Part shown: piece by piece, positions 14,242 to 20,682 of the stretch | How positions within the stretch are numbered: the first letter of the stretch is position 1 | Layout of the letters: each line of letters starts with the position of its first letter | From: a virus | Direction: 5' to 3' (one strand) | IMG/VR virus record: IMGVR_UViG_3300037493_003155 | Location: 1 to 20,682 of that record | Length of the DNA stretch: 20,682 nt | The notes under the pieces: generated by a model | Database searches by the model: none | Told to the model about the DNA's origin: nothing | The model's input: the letters and a program-made list of their open reading frames with translations, nothing else | Made by a program: the position numbers and the translations under genes

Positions 14242-15249
14242 TTAGTCGGCAGTGATGCCGCGCGCCATCTCGCGGAGCACGTCGTCGCGCTCCTCCTGGC
14301 GAGTCCTGGGCGCGTTGCCGTTGGCCGGGGCGGCGCCGTGGCCGTTGCCCAGCGACTTGCCGGGGCGAACGACGGGCGCGGCTGCGGGCCTTGCGCTGGT
14401 CGCGACGTCGATGCCGAGGTCCGCCAGCTCGGCGCGGCGCTGCGATTCCCACGCGGTGATCACGTCCTCGTGATCGGGCATCTCGCCGGTCTCATCGAAC
14501 AGCCGCTCGGCGGTCTGCCACAGCGCGGCGCGGGCCTTCTCGGGTGCCTTCGCGGCGAGCTTGGACAGCAGCGGGGCGTTGTCGTTCGCGACGGCCTTGA
14601 TCGTCAGGTCGAGATACTGCCCGCGCTGCGACTCGAATTGCTGCGCCTGGTCCCGGGCGGTCAGTTTCGCCTCGAGAGCGGCGAGCTTCTGCTCGTGCGC
14701 GGAGATGCGATCCGTGCTCTCGCGCTCCCGAATCGCTTGATCGGCAGCGGCGCGGTTTTTGGGGTCGGCCTGTCCGGCCTTGCTGCGGGCGTATATGTGG
14801 CGGGCGGCGAGCTCAAGGTCATCGGCGGTCAGGCCGAGATGCTCGAGCACGGCGGTCGGGTCGTACTTCGCGCGCTTCGCCAGCGCCTCGAAGTCCTGCG
14901 CGGCCTTGAGCCTCGGGGCGATGTCCTGCTCGAACTGCTTGCGCTCGGCGTCGAGCGCGGCTCGGGCGTCGGTGCGATCCTTGGCGATCTGCTCGCGTTG
15001 GCGCTTTTCCTGCGCCTTGATGGTCGCGAGGCGCTTGCCTGTCTCGGCATCGGCCGGCGCAGCCTCGACAGCCTCGGCAGAGGCATCCTCCACGGCATCG
15101 ACAGCAGGCGCGTCCTCGGCAGGGAGAACCTCGGCGGGCGCCGACTCGACGGGCGCGGCCTCGACGACGGGATCAACCGTCATCGACGCCATCTCCGCGA
15201 GCACTGTTGCCCGATCCGCGCCTGCCGCCGATGCCGTGGGTTCAGCCAT
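14242..15249 (-). CDS. Scaffold-like head assembly protein
   Basis: This 335-residue protein between portal and major capsid protein has the build of a scaffold, the core around which the shell forms and which then leaves. Residues 1-68 are an Ala/Glu/Pro-rich acidic stretch without predicted fold. Residues 70-125 (KAQEKRQREQIAKDRTDAR...) and 165-215 (HEQKLAALEAKLTARDQAQQ) look like coiled coils. The C-terminal part has a helical region (LWQTAERLFDETGEMPDHED), a disordered PAAAPVVRPGKSLGNGHG linker and a charged final helix with EERDDVLREMARG. Scaffolds often bind the capsid through such a C-terminal helix. There is no protease motif, so maturation protease activity is not supported. The ATG start has TAGGAG four bases upstream. 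Confidence 0.8.
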   Translation of the reverse strand: MAEPTASAAGADRATVLAEMASMTVDPVVEAAPVESAPAEVLPAEDAPAVDAVEDASAEAVEAAPADAETGKRLATIKAQEKRQREQIAKDRTDARAALDAERKQFEQDIAPRLKAAQDFEALAKRAKYDPTAVLEHLGLTADDLELAARHIYARSKAGQADPKNRAAADQAIRERESTDRISAHEQKLAALEAKLTARDQAQQFESQRGQYLDLTIKAVANDNAPLLSKLAAKAPEKARAALWQTAERLFDETGEMPDHEDVITAWESQRRAELADLGIDVATSARPAAAPVVRPGKSLGNGHGAAPANGNAPRTRQEERDDVLREMARGITAD

Positions 15250-15290
15250 GCGTCTCCTACGTGTACACGATACACGATGTCATGCAACAA
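15250..15290 (-). promoter_or_regulatory. Portal-scaffold gap with palindrome, tandem repeat and ribosome site
   Basis: This 41-base gap is one of the few spaces in the cluster. On the minus strand it holds TAGGAG (15254-15259), four bases before the scaffold ATG. It also contains a perfect 10-base palindrome CGTGTACACG at 15260-15269 and, overlapping it on the plus strand, two tandem copies of ACACGAT at 15265-15278. The palindrome abuts the ribosome site, so a protein or RNA fold there could control scaffold translation. The sequence elements are seen; a role is inference. Confidence 0.4.
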
Positions 15291-17108
15291 CTAACCCGCC
15301 ATCAGATTCATGGCCTCGGGTGCGAGCGCGGCGACCGGCTGGCCCGGATCCATCGGCATCGCGGCGTTGTCGTTCGCGGGTGCCGCCGCCCGCGAGAACA
15401 GCTCCGCCGCCTGCGTGCTGTACTGCCGCAGACTCTCGAGCACCTCCTCGGGTGCGCCGAGGTCGCGATCACGGAGGTAAGCCATCTGCGAGACGCGGAC
15501 GGCGAGCTGGAGGTTCGCGAACGGCTCGGGCGTCACGTAGTCGCCATCCTCGATCGTCTCGACGTCCTTCTCGATCGACTCGATGCCCTGCGTGTAGAGC
15601 GAGAGCACGCGGTCGAGGTCGGGGTGCTCGGTGATGCGCCGCCACTCGTCCGTCGAGATCACGCCCGCCTGCGCCCACTCCAGCGCGAGCTGGTAGCGAC
15701 CGGCCGGCGTGCGCGAGAGCGTCGAGGCCGCGACGATCTGGATCAGGACGTCCTGCATGTCGACGTCCGACCACTTGATCTTGCGGGCGCCGAACTTGGT
15801 CCGCTTGCTGATGACCGGCGCGGCCTTGCCGAGATCCTTGCAGCAATCCAGCACCAGGACCACGACGTCGAGCCACAACCGCTCAAACGCCTTCTCCTGC
15901 ATCGCGAACCGCTGCGTGGTCTGGTCGCGGTACTCGCGCATGGCCACGCCGCTATCGATGCCGGCCGGCTTGACCGACTGCGCCGCCATGCGCGAGACGC
16001 CCGACTCCTCGTAGGCCGAGGACTTGAGATCGTCGCGCGACTTGTACGTCTCGCCCGAGACGGCCTGCGGGATGATCGTCACGGGCGGCGAGCCCTTGAT
16101 CACGGCGATCGTGCCGAGGCGGTTCGTGGTCTTCGTGGTCAGGTTCGCGTCGGCCATGCTCACGTAGGTCGTGGGTACGGCGAGCTGGTCGAGCTGGCGG
16201 TCGATCTGCCAGTTCCGTTTGTTGAGCGCCCGTTGATGGCCCGCGATGCGCTCGGCGAGGCCGATGCCGTACCAGCCATTGGCGCGCTCAGACCAGCGAA
16301 TGACCGCAAACGGAAACGCCGGCTTGTGCCATTCCTCGTCGAGTAGGTCGCAGCCGTCGATCACGATCGTGTGGCGCCCGGGGCGGTGACTTGCGCCGCC
16401 GATCTTGCCGAACGCGAGCCGCCACGACTCGATCACCACGATCTCGTTATTCTCGAGCGGCCGGTAGTCGGCCCACGATCGCCAGTCCCTGGACATGCCG
16501 CGCTGCGCCGCGCGGATCTTGTCCTCGTACTCGGGGAACATGGCGACCAGCTCGTCACGGTCGAACGTCTGCCGCTGGTGTAGCTGCTTGGGGCTGCCGC
16601 CGTGGCGGCACTCGACCTCGTCGACGACGATGTTGTCGATCAGCACGTGCTCGACGCGGATCTCGTCGTCCTCGGTCGCGAAGACCTTGACCAGCCCGGT
16701 GCCCTTCAAGGCCGCGCCCATCTTGAACGCCATGCGGCAGGCCGCGCCGACGTTGAGCAGCTTGCACAGCCCCTCGGTGTAGAGCTCCAAGCCCTTCGCG
16801 GTGCGCTGCGTGGACCAATCGCCGTCGTCGGTCATAAACCGCGCGCGGACGTCGACCGCCGCGACGACCGCCGCGACCGTGTCGATGTTGCTCGCGATCA
16901 CGTTCTCGGTCACCAGGCCGAGCTGGTCCAGGCCGCGCCGGACGTCACCCGCGCTGTTGTTCGGGTCATACAGCGAATCGAGCTTCACGAACCGATCGAA
17001 CAGGTCCGCCTGCTGCGCCTCGACCGTCGAGACGTAGTCGAGGATCGCGGTGTACTTGCTGCCCTCCTCGACGTTCCACCACGCACGCTGATTATGCGGT
17101 TGCTTCAC
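15291..17108 (-). CDS. Portal protein
   Basis: At 605 residues, directly after the terminase and before the scaffold-like and capsid genes, this is the portal: the dodecameric ring at one capsid vertex through which DNA enters and leaves. Portal-like features include the early helical part (QQADLFDRFVKLDSLYDPNN), the wing-type region with VFATEDDEIRVEHVLIDNIVVDEVE, the GWYGIGLAERIAGHQRALNK helix typical of portal stems, and a long helical C-terminal half with a QTTQRFAMQEKAFERLWLDV segment. The last 60 residues are Ala/Pro-rich and probably flexible. It starts at a GTG overlapping the previous stop (GTGA), with GGAG eight bases upstream. The assignment rests on order, size and family-like sequence; no catalytic motif is expected. 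Confidence 0.9.
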   Translation of the reverse strand: MKQPHNQRAWWNVEEGSKYTAILDYVSTVEAQQADLFDRFVKLDSLYDPNNSAGDVRRGLDQLGLVTENVIASNIDTVAAVVAAVDVRARFMTDDGDWSTQRTAKGLELYTEGLCKLLNVGAACRMAFKMGAALKGTGLVKVFATEDDEIRVEHVLIDNIVVDEVECRHGGSPKQLHQRQTFDRDELVAMFPEYEDKIRAAQRGMSRDWRSWADYRPLENNEIVVIESWRLAFGKIGGASHRPGRHTIVIDGCDLLDEEWHKPAFPFAVIRWSERANGWYGIGLAERIAGHQRALNKRNWQIDRQLDQLAVPTTYVSMADANLTTKTTNRLGTIAVIKGSPPVTIIPQAVSGETYKSRDDLKSSAYEESGVSRMAAQSVKPAGIDSGVAMREYRDQTTQRFAMQEKAFERLWLDVVVLVLDCCKDLGKAAPVISKRTKFGARKIKWSDVDMQDVLIQIVAASTLSRTPAGRYQLALEWAQAGVISTDEWRRITEHPDLDRVLSLYTQGIESIEKDVETIEDGDYVTPEPFANLQLAVRVSQMAYLRDRDLGAPEEVLESLRQYSTQAAELFSRAAAPANDNAAMPMDPGQPVAALAPEAMNLMAG

Positions 17109-17386
17109 TGGTCGATCTCCTCACGGCGCCGACGCGGGAACCCGGGAACACCCGAGCCCGGGCGGCGCCCATATGTCAGCTCGTCGTCGAGCGCGTCGGT
17201 GGGTTCCTCGACGCGATCACGCGCATCGGGCACGGCCGGCGGGGCCTCGTGCGGCGCGAACCGCATCGACACACCGTCGACCGTCATCTCGAGGACGCCC
17301 GCCTCGCGCAACGCGGGCGCGCGATCGATGATCAGCGCGAGCCAGGCCGCCGGGGATAGATCGTGTGGCGCAGACACTACCCCCAC
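17105..17386 (-). CDS. Small protein between terminase and portal (93 aa)
   Basis: This 93-residue product is translated from a GTG at 17386 that overlaps the terminase end by ten bases. A second GTG at 17377 overlaps the terminase stop by one base (TAGTG) and would give 90 residues; I cannot decide between them because neither has a strong ribosome site. The N-terminal half (LSPAAWLALIIDRAPALREAG) looks helical, then a short beta pair LEMTVDGVSMRF, then an acidic and Pro/Arg-rich tail probably without fixed structure. Its stop overlaps the portal GTG (GTGA). Small genes at this place are common in phages and mostly unassigned; a packaging or portal-assembly helper is a guess. Confidence 0.75.
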   Translation of the reverse strand: MGVVSAPHDLSPAAWLALIIDRAPALREAGVLEMTVDGVSMRFAPHEAPPAVPDARDRVEEPTDALDDELTYGRRPGSGVPGFPRRRREEIDQ

Positions 17387-18945
17387 AGATCATCATAGGA
17401 ATCAGTTCCGAGCAATGATGAGAACTCACCGCCGCCACGATCATCGACCTCGGCATCGTCACCGAGCAGCGACGTCCGCGCCGATGGCACCCGGTGTGTC
17501 GGCTGCGCGGCCTGCCGGCCCTCAAACAACTTGAGCAGCTCGGGCACGATGTACAGGCACGAGTCCGTGTGGTCGTTCCGTGCGCCCTTGTCCTCCCGGA
17601 GGTTGCCGTATTCGTCGGGGCGCCACTGGAGCGATGTCATCTGCTCCTCGAGCTTCGAGCCCTTCAGGATCATCAGCTTCCCGTCGACGAGTTGCCCGTT
17701 CACCACTTCGATGTTCGAGAACTTGTCGCGCTTTTGCGCGGGCAGGAACCGAATGCCGTAGACGTTCGCCAGCTCGTTGAGCAGCCCCTCGCCCTGGCCG
17801 GCGATGTCGGCGCGGGCCTCGACGGGCCAGCCCGTGGCGGCGTAGAGCCCGCCGATCGAATCGGGCAGACCGTCGCCGCGCGCGACTTGCTTGATCGCGT
17901 CCTCGCCGATCAGCAGCTCGGCGATCGTCCGCGCGTACATGTCGCGTCGGTCAAACCCAAACACGTGGAAGATCTTCCGGTCGGGGTCGGCCGGGTTGAC
18001 CGCGAACACGTTGATCGCCAGCGGATCCCGCGTGCCCGGATCCATCCCGTAACCGTACAGCCAGTCACCGGGCGGGAGACTCGCAATCTTGTACGGCCCG
18101 ACCCGCTCTGGATCCCACTGGTTCCAGGCGACGCCCTCGACGTGCGCCCGATAGCGAAACATCGCGGACGTGTCGTCCGCGGCCCAGCGGCCGAGGTACT
18201 CGCGCATCCAAATGGGGTTATCATCACTCCAGCCGTTCGCTTCTTTCTCACGCTGCGCCTCGCTCCACAGCCGGCCCATCGCGGGAATAGATCGCGCGCC
18301 GTCCTGGAGCGTCCAGCTGTGCGAGCTCCAGCGCTGCCAGCCGTCGTACTCCGGGAGGTGCCGCTCCTCAAACGGACGGTGGCTGTCCGAGCCGGGCCGC
18401 GTCGAGTCATAGAACGGTCCCGACAGGATGTGCCCGGGCGTGCCGAACATGACGATACAGCCGTCGAGGTCGCCGAGCCGGGGGCCGACGACGCGGAACA
18501 TTAGCGCCTCGAGCAGGCCGGTCGGGTACGACGCGGCCTCGTCGATCTGCACCTCGTGAAAACTTTGACCACGGAGCTTGTCGATCTCGCGCTTGTCGTC
18601 CGCGCCGACGAGGCGAATGGTCGCGCCCGTCCGGCCGATCGTGCACTTGCGCTCGGTCTCGTTGAACGTCGCCGCAACCCCGAGGTTATCGAGCAGATCT
18701 TTGAGGGGGTACCACATCAGCTCGCCCGCCTGCTGCCTCGTCGTCGCGACGTAAACGAGCTTGGCCTTGTAGAGCCGCAGCGCCTTCATCGCGAGCCGCG
18801 CGCGTGCGCCCGTGGTCTTGCCGCCGCCGCGACCGACCAGCGCGTTGACGCGCCGGCCCTGGTCGAGCGCGAACTGCCGTTGTTTCGGGTGCAGCGACGC
18901 GATGATCTTGCGGCAGGCCCGCTCGACGAAGTCCTCGTCGGACAC
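17377..18945 (-). CDS. terL: Terminase large subunit (packaging ATPase and nuclease)
   Basis: This 522-residue protein is the motor that drives DNA into the empty head and cuts the concatemer. The ATPase has a Walker A loop GRGGGKTT at 38-45, a Walker B VQIDEA at 132-137 with D135 and E136 as the acidic pair, and a coupling motif MFGTP around 166-170. The RNase H-like nuclease follows, with acidic residues in GYGMDPG (D302), EARADIAG (D380) and RNDHTDS (D458/D461) as the likely metal ligands. The length is normal for the family. The start is a GTG three bases after the previous stop, with almost no Shine-Dalgarno sequence, so it may depend on coupling. The C-terminal 45 residues are acidic and Gly/Ser-rich. 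I am sure of the function; the packaging type (cos, pac or other) cannot be read from this. Confidence 0.97.
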   Translation of the reverse strand: MSDEDFVERACRKIIASLHPKQRQFALDQGRRVNALVGRGGGKTTGARARLAMKALRLYKAKLVYVATTRQQAGELMWYPLKDLLDNLGVAATFNETERKCTIGRTGATIRLVGADDKREIDKLRGQSFHEVQIDEAASYPTGLLEALMFRVVGPRLGDLDGCIVMFGTPGHILSGPFYDSTRPGSDSHRPFEERHLPEYDGWQRWSSHSWTLQDGARSIPAMGRLWSEAQREKEANGWSDDNPIWMREYLGRWAADDTSAMFRYRAHVEGVAWNQWDPERVGPYKIASLPPGDWLYGYGMDPGTRDPLAINVFAVNPADPDRKIFHVFGFDRRDMYARTIAELLIGEDAIKQVARGDGLPDSIGGLYAATGWPVEARADIAGQGEGLLNELANVYGIRFLPAQKRDKFSNIEVVNGQLVDGKLMILKGSKLEEQMTSLQWRPDEYGNLREDKGARNDHTDSCLYIVPELLKLFEGRQAAQPTHRVPSARTSLLGDDAEVDDRGGGEFSSLLGTDSYDDLWG

Positions 18946-18948
18946 GCG

Positions 18949-19236
18949 CTAGGCTTCTGACCAGACCGACACCATGTGCTCCATGATGTTGCGGCGCTCC
19001 GGCACCTTGCTACCCGGCGCGAAGTAGCTCACCACGAAGACGCGCCGCCACGGCTGGTGCTCTGCGGTCCAGCGAGCGCCCGGCGCGTCGTCCTTGCACA
19101 TCAGCGCGTCCGCGCTGTTCTTGCCCGGCAGGTCCGTGGGGAGCTTGAACCATAGCGTGCGGGCCTGCGTCGCCTCGCGGGCGGGCTTCTCGGCAGCGGC
19201 GGCGGGCTTCTTCGGGGCGATCGTCTCGGTGCTCAT
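18949..19236 (-). CDS. Small pre-terminase protein with Lys/Ala/Pro-rich N-terminus (95 aa)
   Basis: This 95-residue protein starts at the ATG at 19236, which overlaps the acetyltransferase stop (ATGA) and has AGGAG six bases upstream. The frame is open further upstream but only as a shadow of the acetyltransferase gene. Residues 1-28 are rich in Ala, Lys, Pro and Glu and look disordered, like a nucleic-acid-binding tail. The folded part has several aromatic residues (TLWFKLP, QPWRRVFVVSYF) and ends with a helix IMEHMVSVWSEA. No family is recognised. It ends three bases before the large terminase start, a common place for a small terminase subunit. I see no helix-turn-helix, so that role is only a positional guess. 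Confidence 0.75.
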   Translation of the reverse strand: MSTETIAPKKPAAAAEKPAREATQARTLWFKLPTDLPGKNSADALMCKDDAPGARWTAEHQPWRRVFVVSYFAPGSKVPERRNIMEHMVSVWSEA

Positions 19237-19694
19237 CGGGTGCTCCTGTTGTCGTTCTTCGGCCGTCTGCCGGCCGCGGGGTTCCAGCGCGCGAACGGCG
19301 CCTTGGCAACGAGTTCGGCGGGCTGCGGCGCCTTGCACACGTACTCAAACCGCTTGTGCGCGTCGATCCCGACCGCCGCGAACAAGCGCCGCGCGACGCC
19401 CATCCGCCGATATGCCTGCTTCGTGTAGCAGTAGTACAGCAGCGGGGTAATTGCGATCGTGTCGGCCGCGATGAAGCCGTACAGGTCCGCCACGTGGTCA
19501 GCCTCGTCCGTCTCGTAGGCGACGAGCGTGCGCACGTCGGGCCGGGCGAGCGCCTTCTTGATCTGCGGCCACATGACCGGGAACCAATCCTCGTCCTGGA
19601 TCAGCCCGGCGGCGTCCGCGGCGCGCCACGAGGACAGCCACGAGGCGATCACGAACTTCTCGTCATGCTCGGCGGCGGGGCGGATGGCGATCAA
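19233..19694 (-). CDS. GNAT-family N-acetyltransferase-like protein
   Basis: This 153-residue protein looks like a compact GNAT acetyltransferase, which moves the acetyl group of acetyl-CoA to an amine. The best evidence is the acetyl-CoA-binding motif A: a beta strand (LLYYCYTKQ, about 85-93) followed by YRRMGVARRLF (95-105), which fits R-x-x-G-x-A at 96-101. The N-terminus begins with IRPAAEHD, typical of the first GNAT strand. The C-terminal strand is short and the last 20 residues are basic and probably disordered. The start is a TTG that overlaps the previous stop (TTGA) and has GAGG five bases upstream. The stop overlaps the next ATG (ATGA). Its substrate is unknown; host protein, virion protein or a small amine are all possible. 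Family assignment is fairly sure, activity unproven. Confidence 0.75.
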   Translation of the reverse strand: MIAIRPAAEHDEKFVIASWLSSWRAADAAGLIQDEDWFPVMWPQIKKALARPDVRTLVAYETDEADHVADLYGFIAADTIAITPLLYYCYTKQAYRRMGVARRLFAAVGIDAHKRFEYVCKAPQPAELVAKAPFARWNPAAGRRPKNDNRSTR

Positions 19695-19978
19695 GCGTTC
19701 CTCGGCAGGCCGAACGGCTGGAATACCTGGACGCCCGCGCCGGCTCGCTCGGTCTCGGCAAAATAAGCGCGGCCCGGATAGACGCGCTCGATCACGCTCT
19801 CAACGTGCCGCACCGACGTCGCGTGATCGCCGAACTCGGCCGCCGCGCACGCGAGCTCCCAGGCCCAGATCGCAAGCCCCGCGATCGGCTCGCTGCGCCA
19901 CTCGACGCCGACCGAGACTTCGAAGCCGTCGCGCTCCGCATGACCGCGCGCGTAGGCTTCGCGGGTCGGGCGCGTCAC
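19691..19978 (-). CDS. Small phage protein of unknown function (95 aa)
   Basis: I choose the GTG at 19978, which overlaps the zinc-ribbon stop as GTGA and has AAGGAG eight bases upstream. The frame stays open further upstream to 20248, but that part only shadows the zinc-ribbon gene. The product has a charged N-terminus, a mid-section EWRSEPIAGLAIWAWELACA that looks like an amphipathic or buried helix, then a helix with RHVESVIERVYPGRAYF. No family is recognised. The hydrophobic patch is too mixed to call a membrane segment. It sits between the zinc-ribbon and acetyltransferase genes, overlapping both by four bases, which suggests co-translation and possibly a shared task. Confidence 0.75.
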   Translation of the reverse strand: MTRPTREAYARGHAERDGFEVSVGVEWRSEPIAGLAIWAWELACAAAEFGDHATSVRHVESVIERVYPGRAYFAETERAGAGVQVFQPFGLPRNA

Positions 19979-20277
19979 GCCAACTGCTCCTTGAGGATCT
20001 TCCGCCGCTCCTCGGTCCGCCACTTGTCGCGGCCCGCTTTCCACTCGCTCATCGGCATCCCCTCGCCGAGCAAGCGCGTGTCCATCGCGCCGGGCGGGGC
20101 ACGGTCCACCGTGCCGCGCGTGACCTCGCCGATCTTGACGCGGCCGTGAATCGGCGACGGCGCCCAGGTGGCCGGCGCGAAGCAGACGCGGCACGGCGTG
20201 ACGTCGGGCGAGGGCGAGTGGACCATCTCCTCGAAGTCCGCGCCGCAATCGGTGCAGTGGTAGTCGGAGAGGATCAC
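19975..20277 (-). CDS. FmdB-type zinc-ribbon protein
   Basis: This 100-residue protein has two CxxC pairs near its N-terminus, C8-C11 in HCTDCG and C29-C32 in PCRVC, spaced like the small zinc ribbon of the FmdB family. The pairs most likely bind one zinc ion. The rest has no domain I know: a basic linker with GRVKIG and a charged C-terminal helix ending in KILKEQLA. FmdB-type ribbons are usually called putative regulators, and short versions occur in many phages without a proven role. The GTG start at 20277 overlaps the stop of the previous gene (GTGA), with GGGGAG about nine bases upstream. Its own stop overlaps the next GTG in the same way. The zinc ribbon is seen directly; DNA, RNA or protein binding is inference. 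Confidence 0.85.
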   Translation of the reverse strand: MILSDYHCTDCGADFEEMVHSPSPDVTPCRVCFAPATWAPSPIHGRVKIGEVTRGTVDRAPPGAMDTRLLGEGMPMSEWKAGRDKWRTEERRKILKEQLA

Positions 20278-20624
20278 CCCATCACGCTCCCCTCGGCCAT
20301 CGCCGACACTTCCATCACGAACCGGGCGCGCTCCTCCTCGGAGAGCTCGCGCACGTAGGCCACGACGACCTCGCGCGGGATCGTCCGGGCCGTGTGGACG
20401 CGCGCCTTGTCGCGTGCACGGCGCTCCGCACTGACCGCCGTAAGCTTGCCGGACAACCCATCGATAGCCCGGAGCAACTGAACCGGGGCGTCGCCGGCCG
20501 TAACCATGTCGTTCGCGAGCTTCAGTGCCTGGTTCAGGCTCTGCTCTGCCAGATCCAGCGCATCCAGCCCCGCATCGACAATAACCAAAACCTGCTTAAC
20601 GCCCAACTTGACGTGTTTACCCAT
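20274..20624 (-). CDS. Small helical phage protein of unknown function (116 aa)
   Basis: I do not recognise this 116-residue protein. It looks almost entirely alpha-helical: an N-terminal stretch rich in Leu/Ala (about residues 10-40), a central basic part (SAERRARDKARVH, around 65-80) and an acidic-basic C-terminal helix containing RELSEEERARF. There is no signal peptide, membrane segment or cysteine pair. It is the first gene of the cluster and starts at an ATG with a strong AAAGGAGT ribosome site. Its stop overlaps the GTG start of the next gene by four bases (GTGA), so the two are probably translationally coupled. A small terminase subunit is often encoded ahead of the large one, so this is one of two positional candidates for that role, but I see no clear helix-turn-helix. 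That it is a gene is well supported; its function is not. Confidence 0.8.
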   Translation of the reverse strand: MGKHVKLGVKQVLVIVDAGLDALDLAEQSLNQALKLANDMVTAGDAPVQLLRAIDGLSGKLTAVSAERRARDKARVHTARTIPREVVVAYVRELSEEERARFVMEVSAMAEGSVMG

Positions 20625-20628
20625 CGTG

Positions 20629-20636
20629 ACTCCTTT
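20629..20636 (-). promoter_or_regulatory. Strong ribosome binding site of the first gene
   Basis: On the minus strand AAAGGAGT lies just upstream of the ATG at 20624, with CACG between. It is one of the best Shine-Dalgarno matches in the window and fixes the start of the 116-residue protein. Confidence 0.7.
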
Positions 20637-20650
20637 ATTCTGTTAAAAAG

Positions 20651-20678
20651 TCTGTGAAAACTCAATAACACTCACAGA
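20651..20678. repeat. 7-base inverted repeat, operator-like dyad
   Basis: TCTGTGA at 20651-20657 and its exact reverse complement TCACAGA at 20672-20678 are separated by 14 bases. The centres of the two halves are 21 bases apart, about two turns of the helix, as expected for a dimeric DNA-binding protein. As RNA it would be a weak hairpin with a 14-base loop and no T-run, so a terminator is less likely. No cognate regulator is visible in the window. Confidence 0.45.
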
Positions 20679-20682
20679 TGCC

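Larger units (their letters stand above)
20625..20682 (-). promoter_or_regulatory. AT-rich region upstream of the late gene cluster, possible promoter
   Basis: These 58 bases at the window edge are much richer in A and T than the rest of the window and precede the first minus-strand gene. Read on the minus strand they hold TTGAGT, 17 bases, then CAGAAT. Each hexamer matches the sigma-70 consensus at four of six positions, so this is only a weak promoter candidate. A 7-base inverted repeat (20651-20678) encloses the TTGAGT box, which would suit a repressor or activator site. All downstream genes run in one direction with few gaps, so a promoter here could serve many of them. The promoter is inferred; the base composition and the repeat are seen. 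The region may also be the tail of a neighbouring gene cut by the window end. Confidence 0.35.

Noticed and set aside
14228-14263. Possible terminator after the scaffold gene
   Set aside because: CGGC-ATCACT-GCCG is only a 4-bp stem, it ends within the coding region, and the following T-run (four bases) is several bases away.
17494-18504. Plus-strand open frame of 336 codons opposite the terminase
   Set aside because: The opposite frame has all terminase motifs in order, so this one is a shadow.
19979-20248. Longer N-terminus for the 95-residue protein before the acetyltransferase
   Set aside because: The extension is a shadow of the zinc-ribbon gene. The GTG at 19978 has an AAGGAG site and a GTGA overlap.
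1-20682. Diversity-generating retroelement, integrase, transposase, CRISPR array, tRNA or rRNA
   Set aside because: I found no reverse transcriptase, recombinase, clustered direct repeats or cloverleaf-like sequence. The LamG-like gene shows no template repeat nearby.

Overview
The window is a GC-rich (by eye roughly two-thirds G+C) stretch of a tailed double-stranded DNA phage or prophage. It carries the packaging, head, tail, ejection and start-of-lysis genes. Every gene I can support lies on the minus strand, so the biological order runs from base 20682 down to base 1. About 22 complete genes and one truncated gene are packed almost without gaps. Many neighbours overlap by 1 to 4 bases (GTGA, TTGA, ATGA or TGATG junctions), and close to half of the starts are GTG or TTG. 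There is no tail-tube, sheath or tape-measure gene. A connector-type adaptor is followed by a very large nozzle-like beta protein and two large Gly/Ala-rich ejection-type proteins, so I infer a short-tailed (podovirus) morphology. The host cannot be named; a high-GC, probably Gram-negative bacterium fits the lipoprotein-like lysis gene.

Layout in transcription order. (1) 20682-20625 is a short AT-rich upstream region with an operator-like inverted repeat. (2) 20624-18949 holds five small genes: a helical protein, an FmdB-type zinc ribbon, an unknown, a GNAT-type acetyltransferase and an unknown with a Lys/Ala/Pro-rich start. (3) 18945-15291 holds the large terminase, a small coupled protein and the portal. 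(4) 15249-11788 holds the scaffold-like protein, major capsid protein and two small beta-rich virion candidates. (5) 11783-7673 holds the head-tail adaptor, a small beta protein and the 1025-residue nozzle-like protein. (6) 7663-2200 holds an Ala/Gln-rich protein ending in an S74-type chaperone domain and two large ejection-type proteins. (7) 2189-909 holds a small beta protein and a LamG-like jelly-roll protein. (8) 902-1 holds a one-segment membrane protein, a membrane/lipoprotein-like protein and the first 16 codons of a third gene, together a likely lysis cassette.

How it fits together: terminase pumps DNA through the portal into a scaffolded procapsid. The adaptor and nozzle close the vertex, the ejection-type proteins would enter the cell with the DNA, the jelly-roll protein may contact the cell surface or decorate the head, and the left-end genes open the cell. 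The window is mostly a coherent and fairly ordinary late operon. The parts that most deserve a second look are the holin-like/lipoprotein-like gene with a possible internal start (46-621), the S74 domain on a non-fibre protein (6764-7663), in-frame frameshift-type heptamers in three virion genes, the tandem repeat at the head of an ejection protein, and the small gene set before the terminase. No tRNA, rRNA, CRISPR array, insertion sequence, integrase or plus-strand gene was found.
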